From assembly GCA_023846275.1 (NCBI GenBank), contig JAIUJO010000090.1, forward strand, positions 344,277-408,276: 64,000 nt of DNA, written 5' to 3'. The translations under genes and the position numbers were made by a program. This document shows positions 38,930 through 51,639 of this stretch, in pieces (within the stretch, counting starts at the first letter, position 1; the number at the start of each line of letters is the position of its first letter). This stretch comes from Vanilla planifolia. Its lineage: Eukaryota; Streptophyta; Magnoliopsida; Asparagales; Orchidaceae. A model generated the notes under the pieces. It made no database searches. It saw only the letters and a list, made by a program, of their open reading frames with translations, and was not told the origin of the DNA.

Positions 38930-39990
38930 TATTATTGTGCCTGTGTGGAGAATTATATTGTATGATGGTAGAAGGTGACATAATACATTGTAGGAAAAAC
39001 TTCAATGAGTTTCGTTTGATCAATATAGTACACTTCTATGTTGGTTAATCTTATTGGACAATCTGTTAAGTAAACCAATCAAGATGCAATTGTGAATAAG
39101 CTGTTAAAATGGAGTTTGGTCAAACTAATACAACATGGTTATGATATAAGTATGATAATGTCATGAGCATTATAACTATTTATATATAATATGGCAAACA
39201 AAGAGAAAATTTGTATTGAACAACATGACCATGCACGACATACAATGCGATCTAATATAACAAATAGAGAAATGTCATGAACTACAAAACTTAGCTAACT
39301 TAGCTAATTGCAATAGCATACATGGGGATTAAGGAAAAACATGGAGGTGATCCTATGGTTATACAAGTGTGAAGTCATGGAACATACATGTATAAAAATA
39401 AGAGTAGAAAAATGGTCCATGTGTGGAGAGTTAAATATCATACAATAAAATTAGTTCTAGCTTATATATCATCAAGCTCAAAGCGGGGTCACATAGGATA
39501 ATCATTACATTATGACAAAAAACTTTTCTATAGTGCATTATTATGCAAAAAAAATAAAATGGTCTAGTTACAATAAGAGGAATTAATAGTTGATAATGGA
39601 ATATTAGTTTCTCTTAATCCAAACTATTAGAGCTATGGTGCCCTAAATCTAAATTTGGAAGCAACTTTGATAGTGGAGCTTACATTTGCATTAAGGGATT
39701 AAGACATCGTTAGTAGCACTACATAATACTAGTCATGGATAATACTAAAATAGATTAAGGATTTATGGTCATTTATATATGATATGCATTACTTAATTAG
39801 CTTAGAAACCCAAGTTACACTTCTTTCCTTTATAACTAACCAAGAAAAAGTGGAGAAAGAGTGGCACAAGCAAGAAGAAGTAGAGGAGTCATAAGACAAA
39901 AGACAAGAAAATCTTACCTGTGGATATGACCACTCAGATCATAAAGTTAGATGAACTTCAAAATTATACGTCTAAATGTTGCTAATTCCA
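38930..39990 (+). repeat. LTR-like repeat, partner of 58,790-59,970
   Basis: It shares an ordered set of diverged landmarks with 58,790-59,970. These include 'ctaaatctaaatttggaag' versus 'ctaaacctaaataatggaa', followed by 'caactttgatag' versus 'tgactttgataa'; a 'gggattaag' block; an 'aagaagaag'-rich stretch; and 'cgtctaaatgtt' versus 'cacctaaatgtt' near the right end. Visible similarity stops at about 39,990, where the outer LTR of the copia element begins. This copy may therefore be interrupted there. Confidence 0.65.
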
Positions 39991-39997
39991 TAAGAAG

Positions 39998-42068
39998 ATA
40001 GTGAATTTTGGGGTTTAAAATATATTTTATATACTTTGGAATATGTTTATTTTAAAAACATTTTGTAGAAATAGTTTTACTTTGTGAGAAATCCTTCATA
40101 TTGAAATTTATATAAAAAATTTAAAATGTTATAGCTAATAAAAAATATTAAAAAATATCACAAAATGTTTAGGTGGTTTACATCAAATTAGAACCTGTGT
40201 CCACCATTAACCTATGTCACAAAAATGTTACTATTATGGAAATTAAAACTAATAATTTTTCTTTAAATTTGACCTCAAACTTGTTAGCTTTTAAGGGTTC
40301 AATTATAACCTAAGCTTTTGTGAGGTCAACCCAAACTAAAGTTTTTAATGACACAAAACAAAACTCAACTTTTCACAAATACTAGGCTGAACAACACAAA
40401 ATAAAAAGAAAATTGTAACAAGAAAACATTTTAATAGAACAAAATACTTCTAATGCTTTTTGATGAACAAAGAAAAGCACAATAGGGTTAGAATTATAAA
40501 AAAATACGATAAATTGAAAGATTAGAAGTGTTAGGCATAGTTGGAAGAGTATTGAATTTCGAGTAATACTAAACTATTCTGTGTTTTTAAGAACTTTTAT
40601 AATAGAAGATTATCATGCAACACCCTTTTGAGATCTCAAAATTTTATTGGTATTCACTAGCTTATTCATTCAAAATGGTTGGGTTTTGATTTAAAATGTT
40701 TGATCATAGCTATTAGAAGGTCAAGTACAAACAACTTCACAAGAAACGACAAAAAAACATAAAAAAAAATTCAAATGGCTTCTATAAAGGCATAAATAAT
40801 AGCTTTGGAATTAGTGACGAGAATGACAAGATTCTACAAAAGAATTATGGATGGTTGGAAAAGTGAGGATTAGAATTGCGCCATCTAGTCATATTATATG
40901 AGATATATACCATCCAATTCATCGATAGTAAGTGCTAGAACGATCTTAGTTATAGGACTAAAAATGGAGGGCTTAAAGCTATTTGATTTGGACATAGGTT
41001 AAGTAATATGGCAAAGAGAATGCTAACGTTATGATAACTTCAAATGAGGTTTTTGTTATCTAATCTAAGACATGAAGCATTGCTTAATATCTAGTGAACT
41101 CTTGTCTATCGAACCAATGAGGAGAAGGATTACACCACCAAAGGCCCTTGCAACTTAAGGGTTTAACGTATGTGGGTTTAACTTAACCCATTGCACACCT
41201 ATTCAAGTTCTACCCAACACAATCCTTTCTCTATATTACACAATCTAGGTTTACCACTACACCCTAACTAAGATAGGGTTCCAACAAATTTTGTTCTAGA
41301 GGTTTCGTAACCTAAGGCTTCTCAGGCCTGCTTGGGCTTGATCGACCAGTGTGATTAGACTTGACTCATGCTTTGGGGTTTACCATATGATATATATATA
41401 TATATATATATTAATTATAAAAAATAGAATTATTTTTGTTAAAATTCATTTTTATAATTTAACCAAAATAAAATTTGCAAAAAATGCATAAGTGAGATTT
41501 AAAAAAGGAAAGGTAAGTGAATGAAAAATACAATCCAAGATTCTTTCTCAATAAAAAGGTATTGAATAATCAAAATGCATAAGTAGGATTTCAAATTGAT
41601 ACAAGTTGAGAGATATTTCTTATGTTTAAATGTAAACAAGATAACAATTAATTTCATAAAAAAAAGAAAATATTTTTAAATTTTATGTGCAATTATGCAA
41701 TCCTTTTAGCTTAGTGAACACTTCAAGACTCTTTCAGGATAACTAATTTATCATCATGAAAAGTGCATGACTAATTCTTCAAAACAAAACCTAATTCTTA
41801 CCAAACAAGCATTAAAAATAGAATATTAAAGATTTTTTACTTAGCACATCAAGCATAAGGGTGAACTTACAATGTCATCCTTTTGAAAACCATAAGACAT
41901 AAATGTTTAGATAAAAATATGACAAGTTAAACATATATTTAATAAATATCATTATTATAAAAGGTATTAAAAATGAAGAATATATGCTTTCCCTTGTGTC
42001 ATACCTCTCTTTACTATGTGAACTCCCTCACTATATGACTATTCTAAATTTAATCCAAATCATGGTTG
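39998..42068 (-). repeat. 3' LTR of the copia fossil
   Basis: It aligns along its length with 47,072-49,313. Shared landmarks in order are 'atagtg' at the outer edge, 'aaaaatagttttactttct'-like, 'tgtttaggtggtt', 'gggttcaattataaccta' versus 'gagttcaactataaccca', 'tttttaatgaca', a 'ccctaactaagatagggtt' versus 'ccctcaccatgatagggct' block, and 'atcaagcataaggg' versus 'atcaaacataaggg'. The inner edge is placed by the polypurine tract just beyond it. A TA microsatellite lies inside this copy. Confidence 0.8.
41391..41412. repeat. TA microsatellite
   Basis: About ten TA units lie inside the left LTR of the copia fossil. The other LTR lacks this tract at the matching place (about 48,690), so it arose after insertion or was lost from the partner. 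Confidence 0.9.
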
Positions 42069-42729
42069 TCGTCCCCCTTTTGCACCATAAAAAGGAGGTA
42101 CAATTTACAAAATTTATGTTACAACTAGTTATTGCCATATGATTTGAAATTGAATTGTTGGAAGTGATTTAGTGAATACATCTATGAATTTTTTCTTTGC
42201 AGAAATGCATTCATATTCTATTAAGCCTTTAGCTACTTGATCTCTAATAACATGATATCTTACATTTATGTGATCGGCCTTCAAATGATGAACCAGATTC
42301 ATTTCTTAGGCCAAGGAACTAGTATTATTATTCTAATGGGATTATATGAGAGATCTAAAACATAATCTTGAAGTTTTGTTTCACAACAATTGCACTTAAG
42401 CAACGCAACTTTGGGCCACTACATAACTGACCACAATGGTTAATTAGGCTAAGAAAATTGCTTCTTTGCTGATAATTAAATTGGGAATTTTTTTGGAAAT
42501 TAAGATGCATTTGAGATACTATTCTAACCTACCATAGAGCCTACAAAATTTCAATCTATGTGACCTACAAGATCACATGGAAGAGTATTTTTAAGGTACA
42601 ATAATTCTAAGTTTATTATACCTTTTAAGTATTTAAAGATTGATTTAACTACCATTATATTGATTTCCTTACGATTTTATTGGAGTCTAACAAATAAGAT
42701 AAAACTAAATTAGACGTTTGCTTTATTAA

Positions 42730-43149
42730 CTATCGAAATGTTAGGGATCTGGTAAGGTTATTACGAAGTTTTTGGTTAGTGGATCTCCTTATGTTATCTA
42801 AATTTAAATAAACTAACTGACTCATGTGTAACTTTTTATGTTTCATATTTTTATGATCAAATTTGTTGAATGATTGTTTTAAATAATTAGTTTGTGAAAT
42901 AAATATCCTATCATTTAGTTGTTCAATTTGAATTCCAAAGAATAAATTCATCTCACCCATCATACTCGTATCAAACTCCCTTGCCATTATGTCCCAAAAT
43001 TCTTTACACATTTTTTCATTAGCATTTCCAAAATTTATGTCATCAACATAAATGTTTACAAGTGATAAAATATCATCTAGAGATTTTAGCAATAGTGTTG
43101 TATTCTCTTTGTCTTTCTTAAAAACACTATCAACCATATAATTATTCAA
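42730..43149 (-). pseudogene. Reverse transcriptase part of the copia fossil
   Basis: This 139-codon open stretch is the longest in the window. It contains the copia reverse transcriptase active-site landmark 'YVDDINFG', then 'FDTSMMGEMNLFFGIQI' and 'IFISQTNYLKQSFNKF', which correspond to the family's 'FEMSMMGELTFFLGLQI' and 'IFISQEKYAKDLLKKF'. It belongs to the fossil at 39,998-49,313 and is not a separate gene. Confidence 0.9.
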
Positions 43150-45641
43150 TCTATGATACCATGCATACGGAGCTTCCTTAACACTATAAAGTACGTTCTT
43201 AAGCTCATATACATTATTACAATGTGCATTGGTCTCAAACCCTAGGGTTGTTATAGATACTCTTCTTCTATTACAAAATTTAAAAAAATGTAGTTTTTAC
43301 ATCTATTTAAATTTATTTGAAATTATTATTAAATGAATTTGCTAAGAGATGTCAAATGACCTCTAATCTTACTACTAACACAAATACCTCCTTAAAACTA
43401 ATAACTTAAAATTAGTTATAACGATAAGCAATAATCTTAGCCTTATTTCTCATAAACATTTCATTTTCACTTGTGTTATTTTTTAACTTCACTTTGTTTC
43501 AAATTATATGTTGATCATTAGGCCTAAGAACTATTTTTCACACTGGGCTTCTCTTAAACTGATCCAACTCTTCATTTATATCTAAAACAAAAATAATCAT
43601 CCTTAAGAGCTTCTACAATATATATTGCTTTTGTAGAAGATACAAATAGATTGATTAAGACCTCTTTTAGAGGCTTTAGTCTTAATACAAAAATTAACTT
43701 CTCTTATAATTAATTCTTTGGGATGTGAAGCTTAATACTTTTAATCTTTATGTAATTGATGATTAGTCCCTTCCTCTTTTTTTTCACTTTTATGTTGATC
43801 CTTATTCATGTCTAAGTTCTTCAAAGACTCTAGCTATTCATCTAATATTTTATTTTTTTCCTTTTGAATAGAGTCTTCAAATACTACATGTATTGCTTAC
43901 TCAACCTTTTACGTATCTTCTATTATAAGCTCCATAAGGCTTTGTAAAAGCAGAGTATCCTATGAAGATTATTATGCTTTCTTTTTCATCAAAATTATTC
44001 AAGTTTGCTCTTTCATTATTTTGATTAGTGAATTTACATGAAAATATTTGATAGTAGCAAACATTTAATATAATATTTTTAAATAAATCACAAGGTGTTT
44101 TCTCAAGCTTTGATCTTAAATTAATTCCATTTTTATAAACAAGCGATGTTAATTATTTCATCAAAAAAGTACTTTTGTAGGTTGTATTCAACAACAAGTG
44201 TCTGCTAATCTCTACCATGTTCTATTCTTTCATTATACAATCCAATTATTTTAAGATGCATAATGACATATAAATTGATTCTTTACACATTTGCCTCTGC
44301 AATAGTCATAAAAATCCATAATCTTAAACTAAAATTATTATTACTATGAATACAAAAGAGTTCTATATTTGTTTACCATTCCACCACACATATCAAATGA
44401 ACAAAATCTCCTAAGAAATACAACACAAGTATATTAAAACAATCAATAGCAATAATTAATATAATTATCTTTCTACAAAAAGTTAAAGGTTGTGTGGTGC
44501 AAAAGGTCTAAATACATTATCTCTAAAAGTCTTTTAGCCATTAGTTAATTTTCAGTTTTAAAAGATGATTTAACTTGATCTCCTTGTTTGCATGATTCAT
44601 AAATTTTCTAACTGGCCTTGCTATGCTTAAGAAGACCTCAAACTACATCTGGCATGCTTAAGTTTTTGAGGAATATTTTGCATGTCCTAGTCCTCTATAC
44701 TATGAACTGTTGTCACTAGAATGTGCAACTAAGCATTCTAACATTCTTGTGACTAATTGATCAGTATTAATAATAGTCACATTTGCTTTTACCAACTAAT
44801 AACACTTGATCAATGCCTAAAATTTTGTAATATTGAGTGTCAATTCTAACAAAATACCTAGAATCACATAATTGATTGGTACTAATGTTATTAAATTCTA
44901 ATCCTTCAATTAAAAATACATTTTAAAGTGTAAAATTGGGCATAGTTACATCTTTGATTCTAACTATCTTCTTTTTGAAGTTGTCTCTTTTGTTTCCTGT
45001 CTATTTGGACCACATCCTATTTATATAAATTTTGATCATTCTCTTGTCATATGTCTTGGACATCTACTATGAAACATCCAAGAGTTAGGCCTTCATTTTC
45101 TATCTATTTATAGTCACATAAATTGTAAATTTTGGCTTAGTAATCAGAAAATGTTAGTTTGAATTGTCTCATTTGTATTCTATCTTCTTCAAATACTTCC
45201 TATGTATACTACTTCTAACCTACGAATACACCAAAATTTCTATTCCCTAACATAAGGTAACCAAGCAAGCATGGGTTAACCACTGACAATCAGTACAAGA
45301 GTATTCATATTGTCATTCTTAATAACACATTTGAAACAAAGTTTTGAAATAAAATTGTTTTTCTTAATTTTATAATCCTTGATAGTATGGCCTTTTCTAT
45401 AATAATAAAAGCATTTAACATATAAATACTTGTAAATATGCTATAAAATAAAGTTAAATTTATGTTTAAGAAAATAAACATGTGAAGTATTAAAACAAAA
45501 CTTCATGCTCAAGAGAATAAATCTTTTTTTAAATGAATGATTTATTTAAAGCCATTCTCAATAATCATAGAAGTATTTTATCATAAAATTGAAGCATTTT
45601 TCTTTAGTTTCTCAATTTCTCTCATGATAAAAACTAGAAGT

Positions 45642-46736
45642 TCAATTTTTTTTGTATAACCTTTCTAGTTTTTTATGTGAAGACATTAAATAAGTTAAAG
45701 AACTAATAGCTTCTAAGTAATTATTTTCAAGAAATTCGCAGGACCAATAAGTTATCTCATTCTCATCTTCTTCATTAGATTTACTCGATTCATCATCCTT
45801 TGATATGAAGCATATCATTCCTTCCTCCAAACCATTTGAAGTGTTTGTATCTAAATCTTCCAATGCACTCCAAGTAGGTTGAAAAGCTTTCCTTTTCTTC
45901 ATTCTCATCCTTTTCTTTTCCTTTTAGTGTCATTCACCTACAAACATTCCAGCCTTAAATGGCAACTTTTGCCACATTCTCTGCATTATGGTGCTTCCTT
46001 ATTCTACCTTCTTTTTTTCTAATAGCAATTAACAAAACATTTCTGAAAGTTTTTGTTAAACATTTAATATGGAAATTTTCCGCTTCTTCCAAATCCATGA
46101 AAGAGATGGTTTACATGTATAAATCATATCTGCTTGCTTTGAATGCTAGAGATTTATATTTCTATGCTCCATTCTTTCGCTTACTTATGAAATCCTCCTC
46201 ATCAACTCTTTTATTCTTCTCAATCAACATTATTAATGACTCTTCAGTTAACTCACCCATGTGTCTATATTTATGCCATTAGTTAACTCTATTACTATGG
46301 TGAGAGAATCATGCTCATTAGCTAGAATCCTTATCACTATATTCTTATATGATCTATAATAGAAAAAAACTCTCCAAAATTTTTTTATGTATTAGCAATA
46401 TTCATAAAACACATAAACATGTTACTTATGTTTCTTTAGATTTATTCAAAAGATTTTATAATCAAGAGTAAGAATATTTATTTTTATTTGTTTAACATGT
46501 GAAGTGCCATAATAAGTTGCTTCTAATTTCATTACAAGTTCATGTGCAATATGCAACTTCATAACATGATTACATTTACTAAGATATATGTTATAATGGA
46601 GGTAGTTGAGTGCTGTAGCATTTAATTGTGCCATCCACCTTTCGTCACTACTTGGTTTGCTAACCATTTTGATAACATTGGCGATTAAACCTCTTGTTAT
46701 ATCATATGGATTAGTGATGACTTCGAAGTCTTCCAA
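45642..46736 (-). pseudogene. Gag region of the copia fossil (UBN2-type)
   Basis: Open stretches at 46,446-46,736 and 45,642-45,908 and the DNA between them show the layout of copia UBN2 gag. The N-terminal part carries the 'ALNYLHYNI' and 'YYGTSHVKQIKI' landmarks, which correspond to the family's 'ALNALFCAL' and 'HEGTSQVKESKI'. The C-terminal part has the 'WSALED' and acidic Asp/Glu-Ser segment that precedes the zinc knuckle in this family. In life it would form the particle shell. It is a fossil with several breaks. Confidence 0.85.
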
Positions 46737-47071
46737 GACAATTCATTTGATAAAAATTCTGAATATTTTTTTGGCACAAATAAACTTCAACCTTAAATAA
46801 TTGTGTACAAAATAAATAAAAAACCTTCATCTAAAATTGCACTAATATGAATCTCTAGTGAAGTAATATTGAAAATTTAATTAAACAAATAAATTAACAA
46901 ACACTTGTATTTTTGCAAGATTTCTAAAAGATAAGATATAAATTAAAATAAAAGTGCAACAAATTTATAAATTAAGTAAATTTAATAAAATATATAAAAC
47001 ATGCATGATTAATCATTGAAATAATTTGACTAACAATTTGTAGGGAGCACACTCTAAAATCAATTAAAAAA

Positions 47072-49313
47072 ATAGTGTGTAAGAATCCCACAAGAGGAAA
47101 GTTTTCATTGGGTTTCAAAAACATTTTCTTTTTTTTTCGATTATATTTAATTTTCGAAAACTCTTTATAAAAATAGTTTTACTTTCTAGAAAAACTTATT
47201 ATTCAAATTTATATATATGATTTGTGATTTTCATTACTATTAAGAAAATAAAAATTTGAAAAGTTCAAAAATTGTTTAGGTGGTTACATTAAATTGTAAC
47301 CTAAATCCTCAACCAACCATGGTTGAGGAAAACATCACTATTAAAAAATTACAACTAGAAGTTTGTCATGACCATTCACATCCAAACCTACTATCTTTTG
47401 GGAGTTCAACTATAACCCAAGATTTTATGAGCTTAGGCCCAAATCGATTTTTTAATGACATAAAATTAAACTCGAGCTTTTGCAGATGTTGGTTTGCACG
47501 ATCTAAAAAAATGAAAATTATAGCTAGGAAAAAACTTCTAATAAAATGGTACAATTTCTTACATTTTATAAATGAAAAGCGTAAGGAACAATGTTCTTAG
47601 AATTGTGAAGAGAAGCGAGGAAAGTACCAAACATTGGGATAAGATGGAAGAGTTCTCAATTTCAAGTAGTACTAAGCCATAGTAAGTTGTTTGAAGATTT
47701 ATAATAGTAATACTACATAGTACTATATTGAGATATCAATATTTTGTTCAGTACATTATCCCTTTCTTTCATAATTCTTAGATTTTTATAAAAAAACTCT
47801 TTAGTCATAGTAGTTGAAAAAGTTAAGGAAAAATTTTTAATATGCTACTACAAAATAAAATGCAAAATTCAATGAATCATCTTTTTCATTAACAAAACAA
47901 ATTACTAGTAAATTGGTTATTAGATGGGATCAACTAGAGCCATTGGATATAGTTGGAGATGTTCTAGTTTATTAGATTAATAATGTAAAAAACATTATGG
48001 ATGATTGGATCATGAAGGATTAGATTTGGAACATTTGATCATCTTAGCCACCTAATCGTGGAGGATTAGATCTAGGACATTTGATTTATCAATAACAAAG
48101 GAGGGAATAATCTCACCATAAAACTCAAATTGAAGCGTTGTTAGCCACCTAATCGTAGCAAAGGTTAATTGCTATGGAAAAATAAGTCCTAGTTGTTGGT
48201 AAAATTTGTTGAAGTTTTGGTTCACTGATTAGATCCTTGAACTAGTGTTAATAGGCAAGTGAGATCTTATTCATCAGATCGACAATCTGATTGTGGGATG
48301 CCATGCATACTTGCAGCCTAGTTTAACTTGGGAAAACATTTTATTCCACATAACAAGATAATAAAAGCATTTCTACATTTTATGCACTTATATTGTTATC
48401 CGAAATCAGGTTTTGTCCCTTACTGTTGGCTAAGGATTTCATCTCTTAGGCCACTTGTTTCCTATAGGTTTAACATATTTCAAACCAACTAGACACATTA
48501 CACATTTGCTCAAGTTATTCCTAGCTAAACCATTCCTTTACCTTACCTGATTTGTGTTAATGACTAGACCCTCACCATGATAGGGCTTGACCCAACTATG
48601 TTCCTATGGTCTCTTAACTTGAGGCTTCCTTATCTCTCTTGAGCTTAACAACCTTTAGTGTGTTGACTTTGGTCATGCATTGGTGTTATCAAGATCGAAA
48701 TTTTTTCCTCAATTTTAATTTAAAAGTTTAACCAAAATTAAATTAAAAAATATCTTACATGTTTCCTAAATTAAGCAAACGATAAAGTAATTTGAATGCT
48801 TAAATTGGATTTGAAATTGATACGACTAGAGACGTGCCTTGTGATTAATAATCAACAAACTAACTATTTCATTGAAAAAATCCTTTTAAAATTTTAAGTG
48901 ATTTCTTCAATCTTTGAAGCTTACAAAATGCCCCCAAATTTCTTTCAATAATAATAATTTGCTAACTTCAATGGTCCATGTCACATTCTTGAAAACTAAA
49001 ACTAATTCACTCTAAAATGGCTGACTAAAACTAAATTCTAAACATTTATGGCTTAACTAATCAAACATAAGGGATATTTAGAATGCATATTTAAGAGATA
49101 TATGTTATTATTTTCGAATATATTCTTATTAAGTCAAGATCTATTAGTAACCTATGAGTTGAATTCAAAAAAGTTTTATTTGAATATGGATCCATACAAA
49201 AGACATAAAAGTATGGCTTTATTATTAAGTCATTCTAGAACATATATCTTCAATGATCTAATGATTTCATCATTAATTTGGGAATTTTGATGTAATTTTT
49301 CCTCCATGATTGT
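47072..49313 (-). repeat. 5' LTR of the copia fossil
   Basis: This is the partner of 39,998-42,068. The inner edge is set by an 'atagtg' shared with the other copy, next to a primer-binding-like site. The outer edge is set by 'catgattgt' versus 'catggttgt', where similarity with the other LTR ends. Open frames at 47,280-47,600 and 47,366-47,554 lie in LTR sequence and are not genes. Confidence 0.8.
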
Positions 49314-50170
49314 TTAACCTTAGATAATAAAAATTTAGTCATAAGTTTAAACACTCAAGCTCGATAATCATGCTATTATGAAACAAATTCACCAAATGGT
49401 CAATCCATTGGAAGTGAATGCCAATGTTTTATAGAACTTATTTTGTGGAAATGTTTAAATCAAAATTATTAAATAATATAAGTAATGCATTTAATTTGCT
49501 AAAACTTCATGCTATATAAAAATTTATTTAAGTTCTTAGATATTGATTTAGCTAACAATTTCTCCATAAATGCTATGTGATATGATAATTAAGTAAACTT
49601 GTTTTATGTTTGAAACATGAGAACTATGGGATTACATGGACATTGATTCATAATCATGACACCGTCATTCAAAAATTACTAGAAGAATTTTTGTGCTCAA
49701 TTGAACATAGATTAGGCTATGAACATCATGTTAACACTAAAAGGTAGAGCCAAACCTTGAGGATTCTTATAGCCATGTTTATCCTTTACCTAGATAATCA
49801 CGGGAAGATTGTGACATGTCTTTTTTAAGTGATATATGTCACAACTTTATGCCCTTACGTGAATCTAATTGGCATCAAAGAAGAAAATAACCCTTAATTT
49901 CTAGATGCAGACTTGGAAGGGCATAGTTTTTGTCCACAAAAGATGACTTTGTTTGTTAGGGTCATAATTTTTTTGTAAGAAGGATTTGATTTTTCCTAGG
50001 AGTACTTATGGGTATGGATGGAATTAGGTTAGTAGATATTGCTATTATTATTTGTTTGATCCCTAATTGAAGTTTAAAATACTTGAGGTTCTTATGTAAT
50101 CCTATAAGATGATGCCATATACGTTAAAGGCTTAGTTAGTATAACAAAGTAGGTATATTACAAGTTAAAA
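49314..50170. other. Unassigned stretch right of the copia fossil
   Basis: I see no open frame with known motifs and no satellite. If the copia element inserted into an older LTR-like repeat (38,930-39,990), the interrupted remainder of that repeat should begin here. I could not recognise it. Confidence 0.4.
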
Positions 50171-51400
50171 TTGTTTGACAAACATATGGAAGATAAGTCT
50201 AGCTTTAGGTTAAGCCCATAAATTAGTTAATACTGGGATTATTCCAAATGGAAGGACTTACAATTAGATTAATGTTATAAACACTTGGTGAGCCTTTTAT
50301 GGTTATGAAGGACAAGGCAATTGGATAGTGAAGGGCTTGGGAAGCCCCTTTGATGAAGGTTGGAGGGCTCAGGTTAAGCCTTAGAGATATGCAAGGGTCT
50401 GCCAAGGGACTAATTATATTTGTAATGTTAGCCAAACCCTTAGATTGATTTGACTTATTAGGCTACATAATGAGTGAGAAAGATTAGGTTCTTTCCCATG
50501 TGTTAATTCCTTGATGCATTTTTTAGCCAATGTATGTGGCCCAAGTGAGGCATTTAAGAAAGTTGCAATGGCTCTGAGTTTCCTATGAGATTTGAGATTT
50601 ACTAGTAAAACTCATGTGTGCCCATACTTGGTTCACATAATAATAATTTGGATGTTGTGTCTAAATTTAAGGTCCAATGGCTTGGACCCAAATAAAACTT
50701 AATGGATGACTTAGATAGGTAACAAATAATAACAAGCATTCCAAATGGCATTAAAGCAACAACTAACTATAGATTTATATTTAAATAAATTATTGTACAT
50801 GAGATGGTATATTTAGGTTTTAGACGAAACTCTAAGATAGATATGTACTTAATTTTACTTATTTATTTATGTTTTTAGGAACTCAATTTTCTCAAAAAAG
50901 GTTATTTACAGTTTAAAGGAAATTGTATGGTACTCACATAATTTATGGTATTGACAAGACCTTAGGTATTTCATTTTTTAAGAAATGATAATAATGACTA
51001 CATATTGATAAACAAAGGTTAGAAAGACTCTAATAAACCATGAAATTGATCTTGATTAAAATGAAAATTTTTATGTAATGGACCCCAAATTGTGAACATC
51101 AAGCAAAAGATATGCAAGTTAGATATTGGTAATCCATTAACAAGGAGGTGACCATTTTTCATGATTTGTAGAGGATATAGAAGGAGAGCCAGAATAATCA
51201 TAAGGGGCTCTAGATTTTTTTAGTGCCATTTGTATGTTCTGTTTTATTAAGGAAAAGTTGCAAATTTAGTCTCATAGGGAATAAAGGATGTGCTAAGATG
51301 TATGTCAGGGAATACATGTAGTTATATTGGACTCAAATTTCTAGTCATGCTGAAAAGAGGGCTCGATTTTGTGCGTCGAAAGAGGCTTAGACTAATTAAG
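50171..51400 (+). repeat. Left copy of an LTR-like direct repeat pair
   Basis: It aligns with 51,640-52,780. Landmarks are 'agctttaggttaagccc' versus 'agctttaggttaagtct', 'cacttggtgagccttttatg' versus 'cctcttggtgagccgttatg', 'caggttaagccttagagata' versus 'gaagttaagcattagagata', 'atttgtaatgttagccaaac' versus 'tttgtaatgttggataaac', and 'cagggaatacatgtagtta' versus 'tggggaatacatgtggatg' near the right end. Part of it (50,555-50,700) also matches 18,720-18,870. No coding sequence is present. Confidence 0.7.
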
Positions 51401-51639
51401 GTAATTGTTGGCTAGTAAAGAAAAGTGGATTATGTCTCAAAGAGCAAGTTTTAACGATAGATTGAATAATAAATATTGTAAAGATCTTATTATTAATTAT
51501 TTGCTGGATTTTAAATGAACTTGTAGTGGATAGGAAGAACTCAGTATTGATAACTTATGATTCTTTGGTTTGGTTAGCAAAAGAAAATAGCAAAACAATT
51601 CCTTTTAAGGATTTAGATATATAAATTTGAGCTATTCAT

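Larger units (their letters stand above)
39998..49313 (-). mobile_element. Ty1/copia retrotransposon fossil, UBN2-gag type
   Basis: This is a minus-strand LTR retrotransposon, about 9.3 kb end to end and the best preserved element in the window. It is broken, with many breaks. Parts in minus-strand order are: 5' LTR; a primer-binding-like site near 47,052-47,063, resembling the initiator-Met tRNA complement; UBN2-type gag about 46,740-45,640; a CCHC zinc-knuckle region near 45,420-45,370; the region before integrase and integrase about 44,650-43,900; reverse transcriptase with an intact-looking 'YVDDI' about 43,600-42,730; an RNase H C-terminal region about 42,340-42,140; a polypurine tract (AAAAGGGGGAC) near 42,082-42,071; and the 3' LTR. 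Integrase before reverse transcriptase is diagnostic for Ty1/copia. The gag type and the long LTRs recall Sireviruses, which is an inference. The LTRs match at roughly two thirds of positions in the short stretches I aligned, so the insertion is ancient. Confidence 0.9.

Noticed and set aside
45959-46282. 107-codon plus-strand open frame
   Set aside because: It is antisense to the gag region of the copia fossil, whose minus-strand landmarks explain the sequence.
47280-47600. 106-codon plus-strand open frame
   Set aside because: It lies within the LTR of the copia fossil; the partner LTR does not keep the frame open.
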